From contig NC_043742.1 in the NCBI RefSeq assembly GCF_004337985.1, forward strand, positions 5,445,259-5,509,258: DNA of 64,000 bases, given 5' to 3'. The notes beneath the pieces are model-generated. The model ran no database searches, had not been told where the DNA came from, and was given only the letters and a program-made list of their open reading frames with translations. Shown here one piece after another: positions 48,891-61,151 of the stretch. The position numbers were made by a program, and so were the translations under genes. The stretch's first letter is position 1, and each line of letters begins with the position of its first letter. Source of the DNA: Pyricularia pennisetigena. Taxonomy: Eukaryota > Ascomycota > Sordariomycetes > Magnaporthales > Pyriculariaceae.

Positions 48891-49916
48891 AACCTGTATA
48901 ACCTACTGTTCGCCCCCCAGAACCTATAACGGTAGCGGTACCTAATCCAATACCTAAAACAACGGAAATTCCGGTGTTCTCAGCACCTAAAATACAGAAT
49001 ATGGAATTACATTCGCAGTTCGAAAACCCAAATCTAATAAATATAAATTATGTGCATTATCTTTGTTTTTAAAATAAATAAAAAATAACAATAAGCCCAC
49101 TAAGGACTGTAAGCGAAATAACTACTAATAAGCCCTAACTAACCCTGAAAATGCTAAATGGTTAGCTGCTTTAACATTTAAATTCGACCAAATCATCACT
49201 GAAAAAGCTTTCCGTTTTATCCCTGAAATTAAAATTCCTGCAGGCCGTAAACTCGTTTTTACCCGGCCGGTATTTAAATTAAAAAAGAATAAAAATAATA
49301 AGCCTATAAAATATAAAATAAGGCTTATTATTAGGGGTTTTTCACAGGTTGAAAGCCTAAATTATATCGAAATTTTCACTAGCACTAATATACCACCTAC
49401 CTGGCGTATATTTTTAATTATAGCTAATGCACAAAATTGGGAAATAGAACAAATCGATTTTATCCGTGCGTTTTTAAATCGTAACCTTACCGACGTAAAT
49501 ATATATTTGCAAATTCCAAACGGTTTTAACGAATAGGCCAAATTTTGTAATTTTACCACCGCTAAAATTTTAGTGGAAATGGGTTATAATGCGAAAAAGT
49601 TGCAGGTTGCAAAAGGCGTTATACGGTTTGAAACAGGGTCTAAAAAATGGCAAAACAAGTTTAAAACCCTGTTTTTTAAAAAAGGTTTTAAACCGTTAAT
49701 CTTTAATCCCGTTATTTTTTACAACGTTAAATCCAAACATTTAGTGGTTACCTTTATAAACAACTACCTGCTAATAGGTCCTAAATTGCAGTATATTCAG
49801 GATTTAAAAGCCCGTTTTAACAGGATATACGCGTTGGAAAACAGGGGCCCTGCAACCTATTTTTTAGGCGTTTAAATTATAAAGGATGGGTTTAAACGCC
49901 TATTTTGGCTCTATTA
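48891..49916 (+). pseudogene. Copia copy 2 reverse transcriptase, broken by S4
   Basis: Starts with the usual Copia RT entry (KWLAALTFKFDQI), then KYKIRLIIRGFSQVESLNY near 49310, ANAQNWEIEQIDFIRAFLN near 49425, QIPNGFNE near 49510 and TFINNYLLIG near 49750. The last is the YVDD motif with both catalytic Asp changed to Asn (49759-49764), a direct RIP mark. The frame runs 100 codons from 49573. It ends FLGV at the S4 insertion. Confidence 0.8.
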
Positions 49917-50560
49917 TGTGAGGAGGTTACGAGATAGAATAAGCTTAATTTTGAACGCGGGGAAAAATAGATCACGTATAGGGTTAATGGAACGTTGAAA
50001 TGCCAGATAACCGTCTGCTAGCGGGTAATAGAGATAATATATTGTTGCACAATCGATTCGTTGAATCGTTAAATCGATGAAGGTTATGAAGGTGATGAAT
50101 CTAAGGCTAAGTTGTGAATTACGTGTTCGAATCCGTAGGTGCAGATCTTCGATCCGGATGTCCGGAATGCGGGGTCACGTCACATAATTTGGCCTTATTC
50201 ATGTGACTAACCTGCCGACCTATTGAGCCTAACGGCCTATTGTGCTTATGAATGCACAGAAAATCTGCGATTATAACGGGATTCGAACCCACGCACTTCA
50301 ACAACGTATATAAAATATAGATTATGGTACGTGCATTATATCATTAAGCTAAATTATATATGACGAATTTGTTTTCTTGTTAAAACCATAAACAAAGACG
50401 TGATATATAAAGCTTTGTAAATATAATAAACGCGTATACGTTTTATTTGTTATTTATTTATTTTTTCGATGCAGAGTAACTAATAGAATCACCCGAGCTA
50501 GCCGTTATAAGATAATGCAGGGTAGCTAATATAATTAGCCCTGCGCTAGCCATGTTCACA
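49917..50560 (-). mobile_element. S element (644 bp) in Copia copy 2 (S4)
   Basis: Starts TGTGAGGAGGTTACG and ends CCATGTTCACA. Flanking bases (TATTA and CAGCC) do not match, so part of Copia was lost at the site or the copy was rearranged. Carries the same Pol III-like boxes (GGATTCGAACC at about 50279). Confidence 0.85.
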
Positions 50561-51590
50561 CAGCCGGGTATGCTAAAATATAGCGGGAGTAAACCCGCAA
50601 ATGCGTTGGAAATTAAATTATTATAGCGTATTATCTGCACCTTTATATATTTAATATTATTAACGCGCCCAGATATCGGTTTTTGGGGTTTTATGGTTTT
50701 TACGTTTTTTAATAAAAACTACTATAATCCATTTAACGGTAGTCAAAAATCTATAATAATATGTAGCGGGTATTAAATCCTTATTTATTTATTATGGAAA
50801 TAAAGCATTTAAAGCCGAATTACCACCCAATTTTTCAATAAAGGGTTTTTAAAACTTTAAGTTATTGGGTTTTAATAATAGCGATTTTGCCGGGGTTAGT
50901 AAAAATTTAAAATCTATTTACGGATATTTGTATACCCTATTTGGGGGCTTTATAACGTGGATATGCAGAGAAACTAATATCATAGTTTTTAATATTCCAG
51001 GAACCGAATCCGATACCTTAACGGAAACCTTGCGTAAAGCACAATAGTTTAAAACCCTATTTATAAAAGTTGGATTACCTATAGAAGGCTTTACTGCAAT
51101 ATTTGGAAATAATACAGGCTTTATAATTAATGTATATAACCCTATGCACTATTAACGTATTAAATATACGTTATTTAAATTCATCACGTATGGGGGTTAA
51201 TTATGAACGGATTATTAACCTCAAAATACCTGGAATCCGAACAAACGCCCGTTAATAATTTAACAGAACCCTTAACGTTTTCAATTTATAAGGTCTTTTT
51301 AAAATTTATAAGATTTAAACCCTTGAAAACGTAGTTGTTATTTATTAAATCTCAAAATGTTTAATTAATTCAATAATTAACTATTTATTACATCTTTTAT
51401 TTATAATATTGGAATTTTGCTAGCCTGATACCGTCCGTATTACCCGAACTTACCCTGTATAAATGGATTAATAAGCAGATTATACCAATTATATACCTAA
51501 AATTACGAAATTTATACAAAAAAATAAATTAAAATTGAAAAGGTTCGTGTTTTGGGCGATTTACGCATTCGAAATACTTTATATAACATG
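50561..51590 (+). pseudogene. Copia copy 2 RNase H region
   Basis: PGMLKYSGSKPANALEI is followed by LTRPDIGFWGF (RPDI motif), then LLGFNNSDFAGVSKNLKSIYGYLYTLFGGFITW near 50860, the Copia RNase H signature (GY-DSDFAGD...R-STSGY-F-L-GG-ISW). Later FGNNTGFIINVYNPMHY near 51100 matches the DNQGAI...NP.HH segment. RIP changes several catalytic positions (e.g. SD to NNSD). Confidence 0.8.
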
Positions 51591-51880
51591 CCTAATTTGG
51601 ATTATTACCGACGAATAACCAAATTAACTATTTGGTTTAATAATTTATTCCGTGGGTTATTATTATATAAATCGGGGGTTTAAATCCGGGGGTTATTTCA
51701 ATTTTGGGGGTTTTTTCCAATTCGGGGGTTATAAATCGGTATAAAGGGCTTAATTATCCAGGGGGTTTATATCGGGAATTCGAATTGGGTTAGGATATAA
51801 AAGGGATTTTCTTTTTTTCTAGGTCTTACTTTTTTTATATATTCTTTTCCGATTTTATATAAATAGTAGCAGAAAAGGGG
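51591..51880 (+). mobile_element. Copia copy 2 3' untranslated region
   Basis: Non-coding, with GGGGGTT repeats (AATCGGGGGTTTAAATCCGGGGGTT, near 51670) and a purine-rich stretch GCAGAAAAGGGG just before the LTR, as expected for a polypurine tract. It is duplicated at 52441-52726. Confidence 0.7.
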
Positions 51881-52440
51881 TATAAATTATATGCGTTATT
51901 TAATATATAATGGGTCCATTTTTAGTTGTATATAAACCATAATAGAAAGTGCCGAAATGGGGTTATTGGGGCTGTCGGATTTTCCGTTATATTTTATATG
52001 TTACAGGAATTGCGATTCAAAATATTAGCAAATAGGGTTTTATCCTGTGCCGGGTTTAATACCCTTTCTACATTTACAAATTGATTACCTTGTACCGGGT
52101 TGAAATCTTTACGAAATTAGCAAATTGGTGCGAATTTAGAAGTGGTTTATATAAAAATCAGGGTATTTTTTCAATAACGTATATAAAATAATTTTTCGGA
52201 AATTCGTGTGCGGTACCGGAACGTTTTCTGGCGTGCGGACCCCCATTTCGATGTGGAAAAATATATAAAGGAGATAAGGCAAGCTCTCCTCCATTAATGA
52301 ATTAAATTTATTAATCCCAAAATTTAGTGAATAATTTAGTGCATTTAAGCTTTGTAATTACAGGCCTTTACAGCGTAGCTAGCACCACGCCGCACCTAAG
52401 TTAATGCCTAAATCCCTGTTAGCAACCCATATTGTTAATA
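51881..52440 (+). mobile_element. Copia LTR 2 (3' LTR of copy 2)
   Basis: 560 bp, TATAAATTATATGCG...CCATATTGTTAATA, a RIPed version of the consensus ends. Confidence 0.85.
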
Positions 52441-52726
52441 TACCTGATTTTAACTATTGCCAACGAACAGCTAAATTAATTACCTGGTTTAATAATGAAT
52501 TCCATGGGTTAATATTATATTAATCGGGGGTTCGAATCCGGGGGTTATTATAATTTTGGGGGGTTTTCCAATTCGGGGGTTATGGGTCGGTATAAAAGGC
52601 TTGATTATTCAGCTGGTTTATATCGGAAATTCGAATCGGGTTATGATATAAGGTGGATTCTTTTTAGGGTCTTGTTATTATATTCTTTTTTTCCCGACTT
52701 TATGTGAGTAATAGCAAAAAAAGGGA
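52441..52726 (+). mobile_element. Second copy of the Copia 3' untranslated region
   Basis: Matches 51591-51880 (CAGCTAAATTAATTACCTGG, GGGGGTTCGAATCCGGGGG, then AGCAAAAAAAGGGA before the LTR). It lies between LTR 2 and LTR 3. Confidence 0.8.
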
Positions 52727-55132
52727 TGTTAATTATATGCGTTATTCTGCACATATTGGGTCCAATTTTATTTTGTATATAAACCTTAATAAATAATACC
52801 AAAATGGGGCTATCGGGGTTATCGGATTATTCGTTATATTTTATATTACAGGAATTACGATTTAACGGTTAATGAACAGGATTTACACTATACCGGGTTT
52901 AACACCCACCCTAAATTTACGAATTCATTATCATATATCGGGTTAAAAATTTTATCAAATTAACAAATTAATGCGAACCCAAAAATGTTTTATATGGCGT
53001 TAAGGGTGTTTTTTCCAAAAACCATACAAAATAATTTTTCGGAAAATCGTATGCGGTACCGGAACGTTTTCTGGCGTACGGACCCCCATTTCGATGTCGG
53101 AGGGTATATTAGTCTCAGGGCTTATCCCTGAAGCCCAGAGCTCCACAATTAAGCGTGGCTCAATTGCGGCTTTGCAATGTACCTGTGGGTCCATCCAAAG
53201 AACGCTCTGGTTCAGGTTTGAGGACAACTTGTCGATTTTCGCCGTTTATGGCGGTATTTTTGGCCTTTTTGCGACGGACACTCCCTTATTATTCCACAAC
53301 CACGCAAAATATCGAAAAAAGAAAATATCGTTGAAAATAGGAATTGTTAGGCCTTTTTTATAAATCCAAAACCTTTTGCACCCGGTACGCCAATTAAAAG
53401 TTGGATATAACCCGCCCTTAATCCGTTTATGGCGGTACTGTTTTTTCGATTTTTTTTTCGATTTTCGATTTTTTTTAATATTATTTTTAATTTTTGACCA
53501 AATTTTATACTTTTTGCACGTGGAGGGTCGTATATATATATTTATCGTTATGAGAAATTTTGGTGCTTTTATCGGATTATATAAGCAGTTGAATAAGCGG
53601 ATAGGCAAAGTATATACTTTTTTATATATAATTTACAATTGAAATTCGTTTATATTTTTACCGGTTTTAACGATAATGAAACCAAAACTTCAGAAATTCG
53701 ATTACGTATATAAACAAACGTCCAAGTCCAATCGTACTTACAATATCGGCTTTGAAAACTGTTTAATAAAAACAAATGGTAAATGTGTATTTTATAAATC
53801 TTTTTGCTTTATTTAATTAATTTTATATTATTTTTGTTTTGCAGCAGAATTTTGTGGTTTTTGCACGTAGGGGGTGGCATATATATACTTAATATAATAT
53901 CACATTTTTGTACGTATACCTAATTATATAAGCCCTTAAATATGCGGATAGGTAAGGTATATCCAATTTTATATATATTTTACCATCGAAATGCTTTTAC
54001 ATTTTTACCAATTTTAACATTAATAAAACCAAAATTTGAGAAAGTGGACTAAATATATAAATAAACGTTAACGCAAAGCCCGATTTGCAATACCGGCCCT
54101 TTTTATGTTTTTATAAAAAAAATGCTAAATTTGTGTTTTTTTTGTATTTTTTGCTTTATTTAATTGAATAAAATTTATAAAAAAAGAACTTATATAGAAT
54201 CTACTAGCAAATTGATTAAAAAATATATAAAGTGAAAATATTTTCATTTTACCAATATTTGCGTAAATTATTCAATTTTTTAACAAATTGTTAATTTATA
54301 TAAGAATATTAATAAAACTTTTGTTTTAATCGATAATTGCATGCATTTTGCAGTATTAGGTTTACTAAGGTATAAAGGCTGTAAATCAAATTAAAATTGT
54401 TATTGCATACCATTATTTAAAACAAGAATTAAATATAATAAAAAATTACAGATTTTATTTAATATTTTAATATCTTTCCAAATACAGTAGCTATAAAAAC
54501 GCGGCCGGTATTCAAATACTCAGCAAATTCCAATAAATCTAACGCAAATTATTATATATTTTTATCATTTTTATTTATTTTTTTATACGAATATTTAATT
54601 GCATACTATGGGTACACTATTTTCTTTTACCATTATAATGCGAATATATTGCATTTACCCGTTACAAACGGCAAAATACCACAAATTATCCTTATATTAA
54701 TAAAATAATCATAAGCGATATCGTAATATTAAATATATTATTAAAAATACCGTTATAAACGGCGAAATGCGATAAATTATCGTTGGTAGTACCGCCATGA
54801 ACGGCGAAATGCGACAAGATGTCCTCAGATTAGAACGAACGCGATTTTTTCGGCCAATATAATTGGTCGAAAAGCCATGTGGCTGAAAGGTATATGGAGC
54901 GATCGGTCCCCACTGCGAAGCAGGGGGGTCTAGTCTGAGCACTGAGACTAAGGGTATATAAGGGAGATAAAGCAAAGTTTCCCCCACCAATGAATTTAAA
55001 TTACTAATCCTAAAATTAGTAAACCAATTCAATGCATTTTAACCTGTAATTACAGGCCTTTATAGCGCAACTATTACTACGCCGCACCTAGGCTAATGCC
55101 TAAACCCTTGTTAGCAGCCCATATTATTAACA
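52727..55132 (+). mobile_element. Copia LTR 3, interrupted by M6
   Basis: The LTR starts TGTTAATTATATGCG at 52727, is broken at 53109 by the M6 transposon and resumes at 54951, ending CCATATTATTAACA at 55132. Beyond it is single-copy sequence with no matching target duplication. Confidence 0.85.
53110..54950 (+). mobile_element. Complete non-autonomous M transposon (M6), 1841 bp
   Basis: Starts TAGTCTCAGGGC and ends CACTGAGACTA, with the 9-bp duplication AGGGTATAT (53101-53109 and 54951-54959) inside the LTR. Its left part belongs to the subtype also seen in M5 (AGGAATTGTTAGGCC). No transposase coding. Confidence 0.9.
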
Positions 55133-55139
55133 ACTCTAA

Positions 55140-55745
55140 ACCCAACTATTAGGTGGGCGTAGTCATTAGTAACGAGCCAAAGTATATGCTCATCAAAACT
55201 TCTTAATCGCAGTTCGTTTTGGAATGAACCATTGTACCGACTAATAACTGCGTCGCACAAAGATTACCGGTTAATTAAAACATTAACGGCCGCCGTTCGC
55301 ACATCCAAATCCTCGTCTTTAAACCGTGCCGCTATGAATTGCAATATTGCATCCGATAGCGGTGAATACCGGTATTTTAAGCATTCTAACATGTCACGAT
55401 CCAAACCGGACAGTCTTTCATTATAAATAACGAATTTCTCCAATATTTGAATTGGAGACTCCGGCTCTCTGGTTAGTGAAGAGTGCTCGCAATGATTCCA
55501 TTCGACTAATAGCAACTTGGTTAGTTCCTTTTCAAGATTTTGTCGATGCACGTCAAGCTTTGTGTGAGAAGCTTCGTTTAATGTGTACATAAACAAGCGT
55601 TCGTGTGCTGGGCCAAGCAAATCACGCGGCTCTTACTCGATTGCTTGGACGAAACGAACTACCTTATCTCTATCGCCAACGTTTAATAATCCAGCGAGAA
55701 ATCGCCACACGATATTGTGACGCATATCGCATTTATACTTTTGGA
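55140..55745 (-). pseudogene. C-terminal fragment of a HEAT-repeat NLR-type (NACHT/STAND) protein
   Basis: Minus strand. From about 55745 the frame reads DMRHNIVWRFLAGLLNV, DKVVRFVQAIE, then a stop (probably RIPed Glu or Gln), then EPRDLLGPAHERLFMYTLNEA; the part from 55620 is open for 118 codons and includes the HEAT-type unit LSDAILQFIAARFKDEDLDV-RTAAVNVL. After a stop at 55261 the frame continues SLCDAVISRYNGSFQNELRLRSF. This arrangement is familiar from the C-terminal parts of fungal NLR-like NTPases, which act in non-self recognition. Codon use is fairly normal. Only the end of the gene is here; the Copia LTR sits against it. Confidence 0.6.
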
Positions 55746-55947
55746 TAAAATTAACAGGTTTGGTACTAACGCATTTAAACTGCTATCCTTTTTTCTACTA
55801 ACTGGCAAAATAACATGCTAATAAATATTCCTGGAAAATTAAATAAATAAAATAAAAATACTATTCCGGAGGTTTTAAAAATGGATCCAATAAGCGCAAA
55901 AAAAATAACTTCATAAATTTTTCCGCTGTTAAGAATATATTAATTTT
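55746..55947. other. AT-rich spacer with target duplication of M7
   Basis: No gene. Its last nine bases ATTAATTTT (55939-55947) are repeated at 57373-57381. Confidence 0.5.
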
Positions 55948-57032
55948 TAATCTCAATGCTCAAACTAGACCCCCCTGCTTCGCAATGGGGACCGAGCGCT
56001 CCATGTACGTTTCAGCCACATGGTTTTTCGACCAATTGCATTGGCCGAAAAGATCGCATTCGTTCTAGTTTGAAGATAGTTTGTTGATTTTCGCCGCTCA
56101 TGGCGGGTATTTGTACTGTATTCGCATTAAAACAGCAAAAAAGACAGTGTAACCACAGTATGCAGTTAAATATTCGAATAGAAAAATGAATAAAAATCGT
56201 AAGAATATGCAGTAACCTGCGTTACAATATGTGAGTTTTTCACATTTTTTAAACGCCGGGGCCGTTGGTGTAGCGTTTCTGGGTAATTAAATATTTAAAC
56301 ATTAAATATATTTTTTAATTTTCAATACATATTATTATATTTAAATTATTATTTTGAATAATGGTATTTCAAGTATAAAAGCTATGCTATAATAAAAACG
56401 GCGTTTAATTTAGCGTTGTAGTGGAAAGTGCATGCAATTATTGTTCAAAATGAATATTTTATTAATATTTTTATTTTTATAAGCTTTTTGTTAAAAAAGC
56501 CAATTAATCGCTCGATTATTTGTAAAACTAAAAAAAAAGTTTAATATAGCAGCTGCATTACATTATTATATATAAGTATTATTTAACGCTTTTGTTACCA
56601 ACTTTATTTTAATAAATATATAAAAAAATCTAAAAACAGTACGATTCTACCATTTGTTTTTATAAAAAGATTATCAAAACTGATATTTAAGAACAGATTT
56701 CACGTAGACGTTTCTTTATACATGTGTTCCAGTCCCTGAAATTTTGGTTTTCTTATCGTTAAAATTGGTAAAATATAAAAGCGTTTCGATTGTAGATTTT
56801 ATATTATAATATTAATATTTCACTTATACGCTCATTAAACCGCGTAGATAGTCCGGTACCTATATTAAAACTGGGTATATGATTATATATACGTAAGCTC
56901 CACCCTAGGTGCAAACATTCCAAAATTTGGTTCAAAAACAAAAATAATATAAAAAAAACCGAACATTGAAACAAAATCGAAAAAATAGTACCGCCATAAG
57001 CGGATTAAAGGCAGGGCCTAGCAAATTCACCC

Positions 57033-57086
<54 letters not shown>

Positions 57087-57372
57087 TAAGTCGTTATTAA
57101 TAAAGGTACTAAATACTATCTTTAACGTACAACCCGTTTTTTTTTACGATTTTTATTCATTTTTTATAACGGAATATTGGTCGCCGAATTGACGAAAATA
57201 CCGCCATGAGCGGCGAAATTCGACAAATTGTCCTCAAACTAGAACGAGCGCGATCGTTGGGTGGACCTAACCCACAGGTACAACCAACGCCGCAATTGAG
57301 CCACGAAATGGAGCGAAGCGAATGAAGTGGATCAATTGCGGAGCGTTCGTTCTAGGATGAGCCCTGAGACTA
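55948..57372 (-). mobile_element. M transposon, inverted (M7), 1425 bp
   Basis: Starts TAATCTCAATGCTC (RIPed TAGTCTCAGTGCTC), ends GAGCCCTGAGACTA, with the 9-bp duplication ATTAATTTT. Shorter than M3/M6/M8 through internal deletion. Contains an (AT)n tract at about 57037-57078. Confidence 0.9.
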
Positions 57373-58460
57373 ATTAATTTTAAAATATCTTCGAATGGGT
57401 TTTTGGTTGCATGGCCTATATTCCAACTAATTTAAGTATATTCCGGCGAAAACCAGTTTTTCGAAAAAATAAACGGGCGTTTCCATTTTTTTGAGGATTA
57501 TATATATTTCGGTATAATAAGTTTTATTTTCAGGAAATATACCTATTTTTACAACGTTTTTCCTTAAAAAGCTTTCCCAAGTAACTGTAAAAATAGCCGC
57601 TATGGTTTGTAGCACTTTTTTAATGTAAATTTTGGTATTATTATAGTTTTATATATAATAAATTGCGTTAAATTAAATCGGAATGCGTATAAAATTTTGC
57701 GTTAATTGGTATTTTTGTAGGAAAAATCGGATTTAAAAGCCTAAATTACAACAATTTATTAAAAAAGGTAATGTATACGTCGGAAAAATTAACCGAATTA
57801 AAGGCTGCAATTTTATAAAATCGACGTACCGCTTCCACAATTTGGCGTTGTGGAAATTTAGGACGGGTTAAATCTTTCCGAGCAAGTGTTCCTAGAGGGG
57901 ATTCGTGCGCGACGCGCCAAGGGCGCGTAAACCTTGGTTCGAGATTTAATTGGTTATATTAATCGCTGCCAAAACAAAATTTTCAAAGATTGTAGCCACG
58001 CTCCCCAATTATACCATGCCCTCTCCATGCCCTCCATGCCCTATAGCAAAGCTCCAGACTAATCAAATCAATCCAAGCGATATTCCCTCGTGTTTTAATT
58101 GGCATTGTTGACGCGGCATAAATGAGCTAAGTCCCTTTTTCCGTGCATACCCTTAGCTTGCCATTTCATAAAGCTTTTTATTGATACACAATCCGCATAT
58201 TCGCATGGAAGCCATTATTGTTTACCCGAAAACTATAATTCGGGTACCATGCACTGCTAATTATTTCGATGTTTAAAATATACCTATTTGGTATGGATTT
58301 TTAATTTCGTGAAAATTGTGTGGGTTTAACTGAAGGAAAACGTTAACGAAACGGCGGGCGCAGGTTTGGCGGGAGTAAAGGGGTACGAAGGCGTCCGTTT
58401 TTGGACGCCCCAATTTCCGTTTCTGGACGCCTCGGATCCCAAAATTAATGGTGTTTGTCC
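57373..58460. other. Spacer, mostly single-copy, no confident gene
   Basis: 57382-57860 is AT-rich; the minus strand has a 62-codon open stretch (57427-57615) of no known family. From about 57860 the base composition rises and RIP marks vanish. A perfect hairpin, GGCGTCC...GGACGCC, lies near 58388-58409. No gene is recognised. Confidence 0.4.
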
Positions 58461-58468
58461 TCGTACCG

Positions 58469-58532
58469 ATTGAGTGAGGGCCGAACTAGTACTCAGGTGG
58501 GTGACCACTGGGGAATCCTCGGTGTTGTATGT
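58469..58532 (+). pseudogene. 5S rRNA-like sequence, 3' part of a dispersed 5S gene
   Basis: GTGAGGGCC-GAACTAGTACTCAGG, TGGGTGACCACTGGGGAAT and GGTGTTGTATGT follow the 3' two-thirds of fungal 5S rRNA, including the C-box-like internal control region, and end in a run TCTTTT (58533-58538) that can serve as a Pol III terminator. The first 50 nucleotides do not match well (only CTCGGATCCC near 58429 is reminiscent), so it is truncated or diverged. Dispersed 5S genes are usual in filamentous ascomycetes. Confidence 0.65.
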
Positions 58533-58540
58533 TCTTTTGG

Positions 58541-58957
58541 ATGTTTTTGCCGCAATATATACATCGTGCCTGTTACGTGCACCCCCTTGTGATCGCCAGG
58601 GATAACAAAAGTCGCATATCATTTCTTTTACTATCACTAGACCCTCTCGAATCCATGAGCTCCTCTCACTTAGATGCCGGCGCAGGCCATGACGTGCTTT
58701 TAAACGACCATCTGAACCATCTTGTGCGCCTCAGTGAGTAATATTCTGTTGTGTAATTCCCTAAGCGTGGTCAAATCGTTCAGATTCGGCGTTGGAGCCA
58801 AACACAAATCACTACTTGCTGATTGTAACTTTTTTTTCACCAATTTGTGATTTGGTAAGTTTCTCAAGAACCGTCTCTATATGTACCGACTGCGTGATAG
58901 CTCTTCCCGACAACCAAACCCCGAAAACGCTATAACTTGCCACTATATTTTGCCCCT
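58541..58957. other. Single-copy spacer downstream of the transporter gene
   Basis: Normal composition, no RIP marks. A plus-strand frame ending at 58741 (SSSHLDAGAGHDVLLNDHL) is open for 70 codons but matches nothing I know. It probably holds the 3' flank of the transporter gene. Confidence 0.35.
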
Positions 58958-59287
58958 CTAGCGCACCTTTTCGATGTGTTTGTAGTCGTCACCCACGACC
59001 AATCCCTTCTCGGGCCCCTTATCATCGTTTCCAGCAATAGCCGCCTTTTCTTCGAGACATTCGAATTTGACGTCGTCGCCAAAGACCTCCTGCATGCGCT
59101 CGAGCGTGTAGCCTTTTGTTTCAGGGTACAAAAGGTAGAAGACGGTGATCTCCACGAGGAGCCAGCAGCAGTAGACAAGGTAAAACTTCCACCCAAGGCC
59201 GTCCATTCCCATGGGGTTGACGAACTGGTTAAACACGGATGCCGTCTTCATGACGAACAAGAATATTGAAATACCTGTCGCCCGTTA
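58958..59287 (-). pseudogene. 3' end of an MFS sugar-transporter gene
   Basis: Minus-strand reading: A-T-G-I-S-I-F-L-F-V-M-K-T-A-S-V-F-N-Q-F, then VNPMGMDGLGWKFYLVYCCW (last membrane segments), then PETKGYTLERMQEVFGDD, the conserved PETKG motif that ends the last membrane helix of MFS sugar transporters, and a charged cytosolic tail to the stop at 58958. No RIP damage. Its 5' part is gone: an M transposon lies at 59288 (duplication CGCCCGTTA), and beyond it only five further codons (YKQRA, around 61152-61166) remain before a Fot1-like element. Confidence 0.75.
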
Positions 59288-61151
59288 TAGTCTCAGGGCT
59301 CATCCCTGAAGCCCAAAGCTCCACAATTAATCCACTCCGTTCGCTTCGCTCCACTTCGTGGCTCAATTGCGGCTTTGCAATGTACCTGTGGGTCCATCCA
59401 AAGAACGCTTTGGTTCAGGTCTGAGGACAATTTGTCGATTTTCGCCGTTCATGGCGGTATTTTTGGCTTTTTTTTAACCGAAACTCCTTTATTATTCCAC
59501 AACTACGTACAATATTAAAAAAATAAAATATCGTTGAAAATAACGTTTAATACCGCTATTAGCAGCGATTCGATTTATTTTTTTATTTGTTATAATGGCC
59601 GAATTGGATACCACCTGCCCTTAATCCGTTTATAGCGGTACTGTTTTTACGATTTTTTTTCGATTCTCGATTTTTTTAATATTATTTTTAATTTTTGACC
59701 AAATTTTATAATTTTTGCACGTGGAGGGTCGTATAAGTTTATATATTATTACATTAAATTTTGGTGCATATATTATATTATATAAGCAGTTAAATAAGCG
59801 GATAGGTAAAGTATATATTTTTTATATATAATTTACAGTCGAAATTCGTTTATATTTTTACCAATTTTAACGATAATAAAACCAAAACTTCAGAAACTCG
59901 ATTACGTATATAAATAAACGTCCATATCCACTCCTACCTATTATATCGGTTTTGAAAACTGTTTAATAAAAGAAAATGCTAAATATGTATTTTATAAATT
60001 TTTTTGCTTTATTTAATTAATTTTATATTATTTTTGTTTTGCAGCCAAATTTTGGGGTTTTTGCAGTTGGGGGGTGGTATATGTATATTTAATATAATAC
60101 TACATTTTGGTACGTATATTTAACTATTTTAGCCGTTAAATATGCGGATAGGTAAAGTGTATCCAATTTTATATATATTTTGCAATCGAAATGTTTTTAT
60201 ATTTTTACCAATTTTAACATTAATAAAACCAAAGTTTATCAAAATGGACTATGTATATAAATAAGCGCTAACGTGAAACTCGATCCACAATACCGGCCCT
60301 TTTTATTTTTTTATAATAAAAAATGCCAAATTTGTATTATTCTTATATTTTTTGCTTTATTTAATTAAAAAAAATTTATAAAAAAAAAGTTTATGTAAAA
60401 TGTATTAACAAATTAATAAAGGAATGCATTTATTAAAAATATTTTCATTCCACCAATATTCGCGTAAATTATTTAATCTTTTAACAAATTGTTAATTTAT
60501 ATAAATATATTAATAAAACTTTTGTTTTTATCGATAATTGCATGCATTTTGCAGTGTTATATCTACTAAGCTTTAAAAACCTTAATTTTAACTAAAATTA
60601 ATATTATATACCATTATTTAAAATAAAAATTAAATATAATGAAAAATTACAGATTTTACTTAATATTTTAATATCTTTCCATATACAGTAGCTATTAAAA
60701 CGCGGCCGGTATTCAAATAATCAACAAACTCGAATTAATTTAACGCAAATTACTATATATTTTTATAATTTTTGTTTGGTTTTTTATTTAAATATTTAAT
60801 TATATATTATGGTTACACCATTTTCTTTTGCTATTATAATACAAATATATTGTGTATACCCGTTACAAACGGTAAAATACCACAAATTATTTTTATATTA
60901 ATAAAACAATTATTAACGATATCGCAATATTAGGTATATTATTAATAATACCGTTATAAACGGCGAAATGCGACAAATTATCGTTGGTGGTACCGCCATA
61001 AACGGCGAAATGCGACAAGATGTCCTCAGACTAGAACGAGCGCGATCTTTTCGGCCAATGTAATTGGTCGAAAAGCCATGTGGCTAAAAGGTACATGGAG
61101 CGTTCGGTCCCCACTGCGAAGCAGGGGGGTCTAGTCTGAGCACTGAGACTA
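59288..61151 (+). mobile_element. Complete non-autonomous M transposon (M8), 1864 bp
   Basis: Starts TAGTCTCAGGGCTC, ends GAGCACTGAGACTA, with the 9-bp duplication CGCCCGTTA/CGCCCGTTG (59279-59287 and 61152-61160). Same internal structure as M3, including two CACGTGGAGGG / CAGTTGGGGGG subrepeats (59718 and 60062). It splits the transporter gene. Confidence 0.9.
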
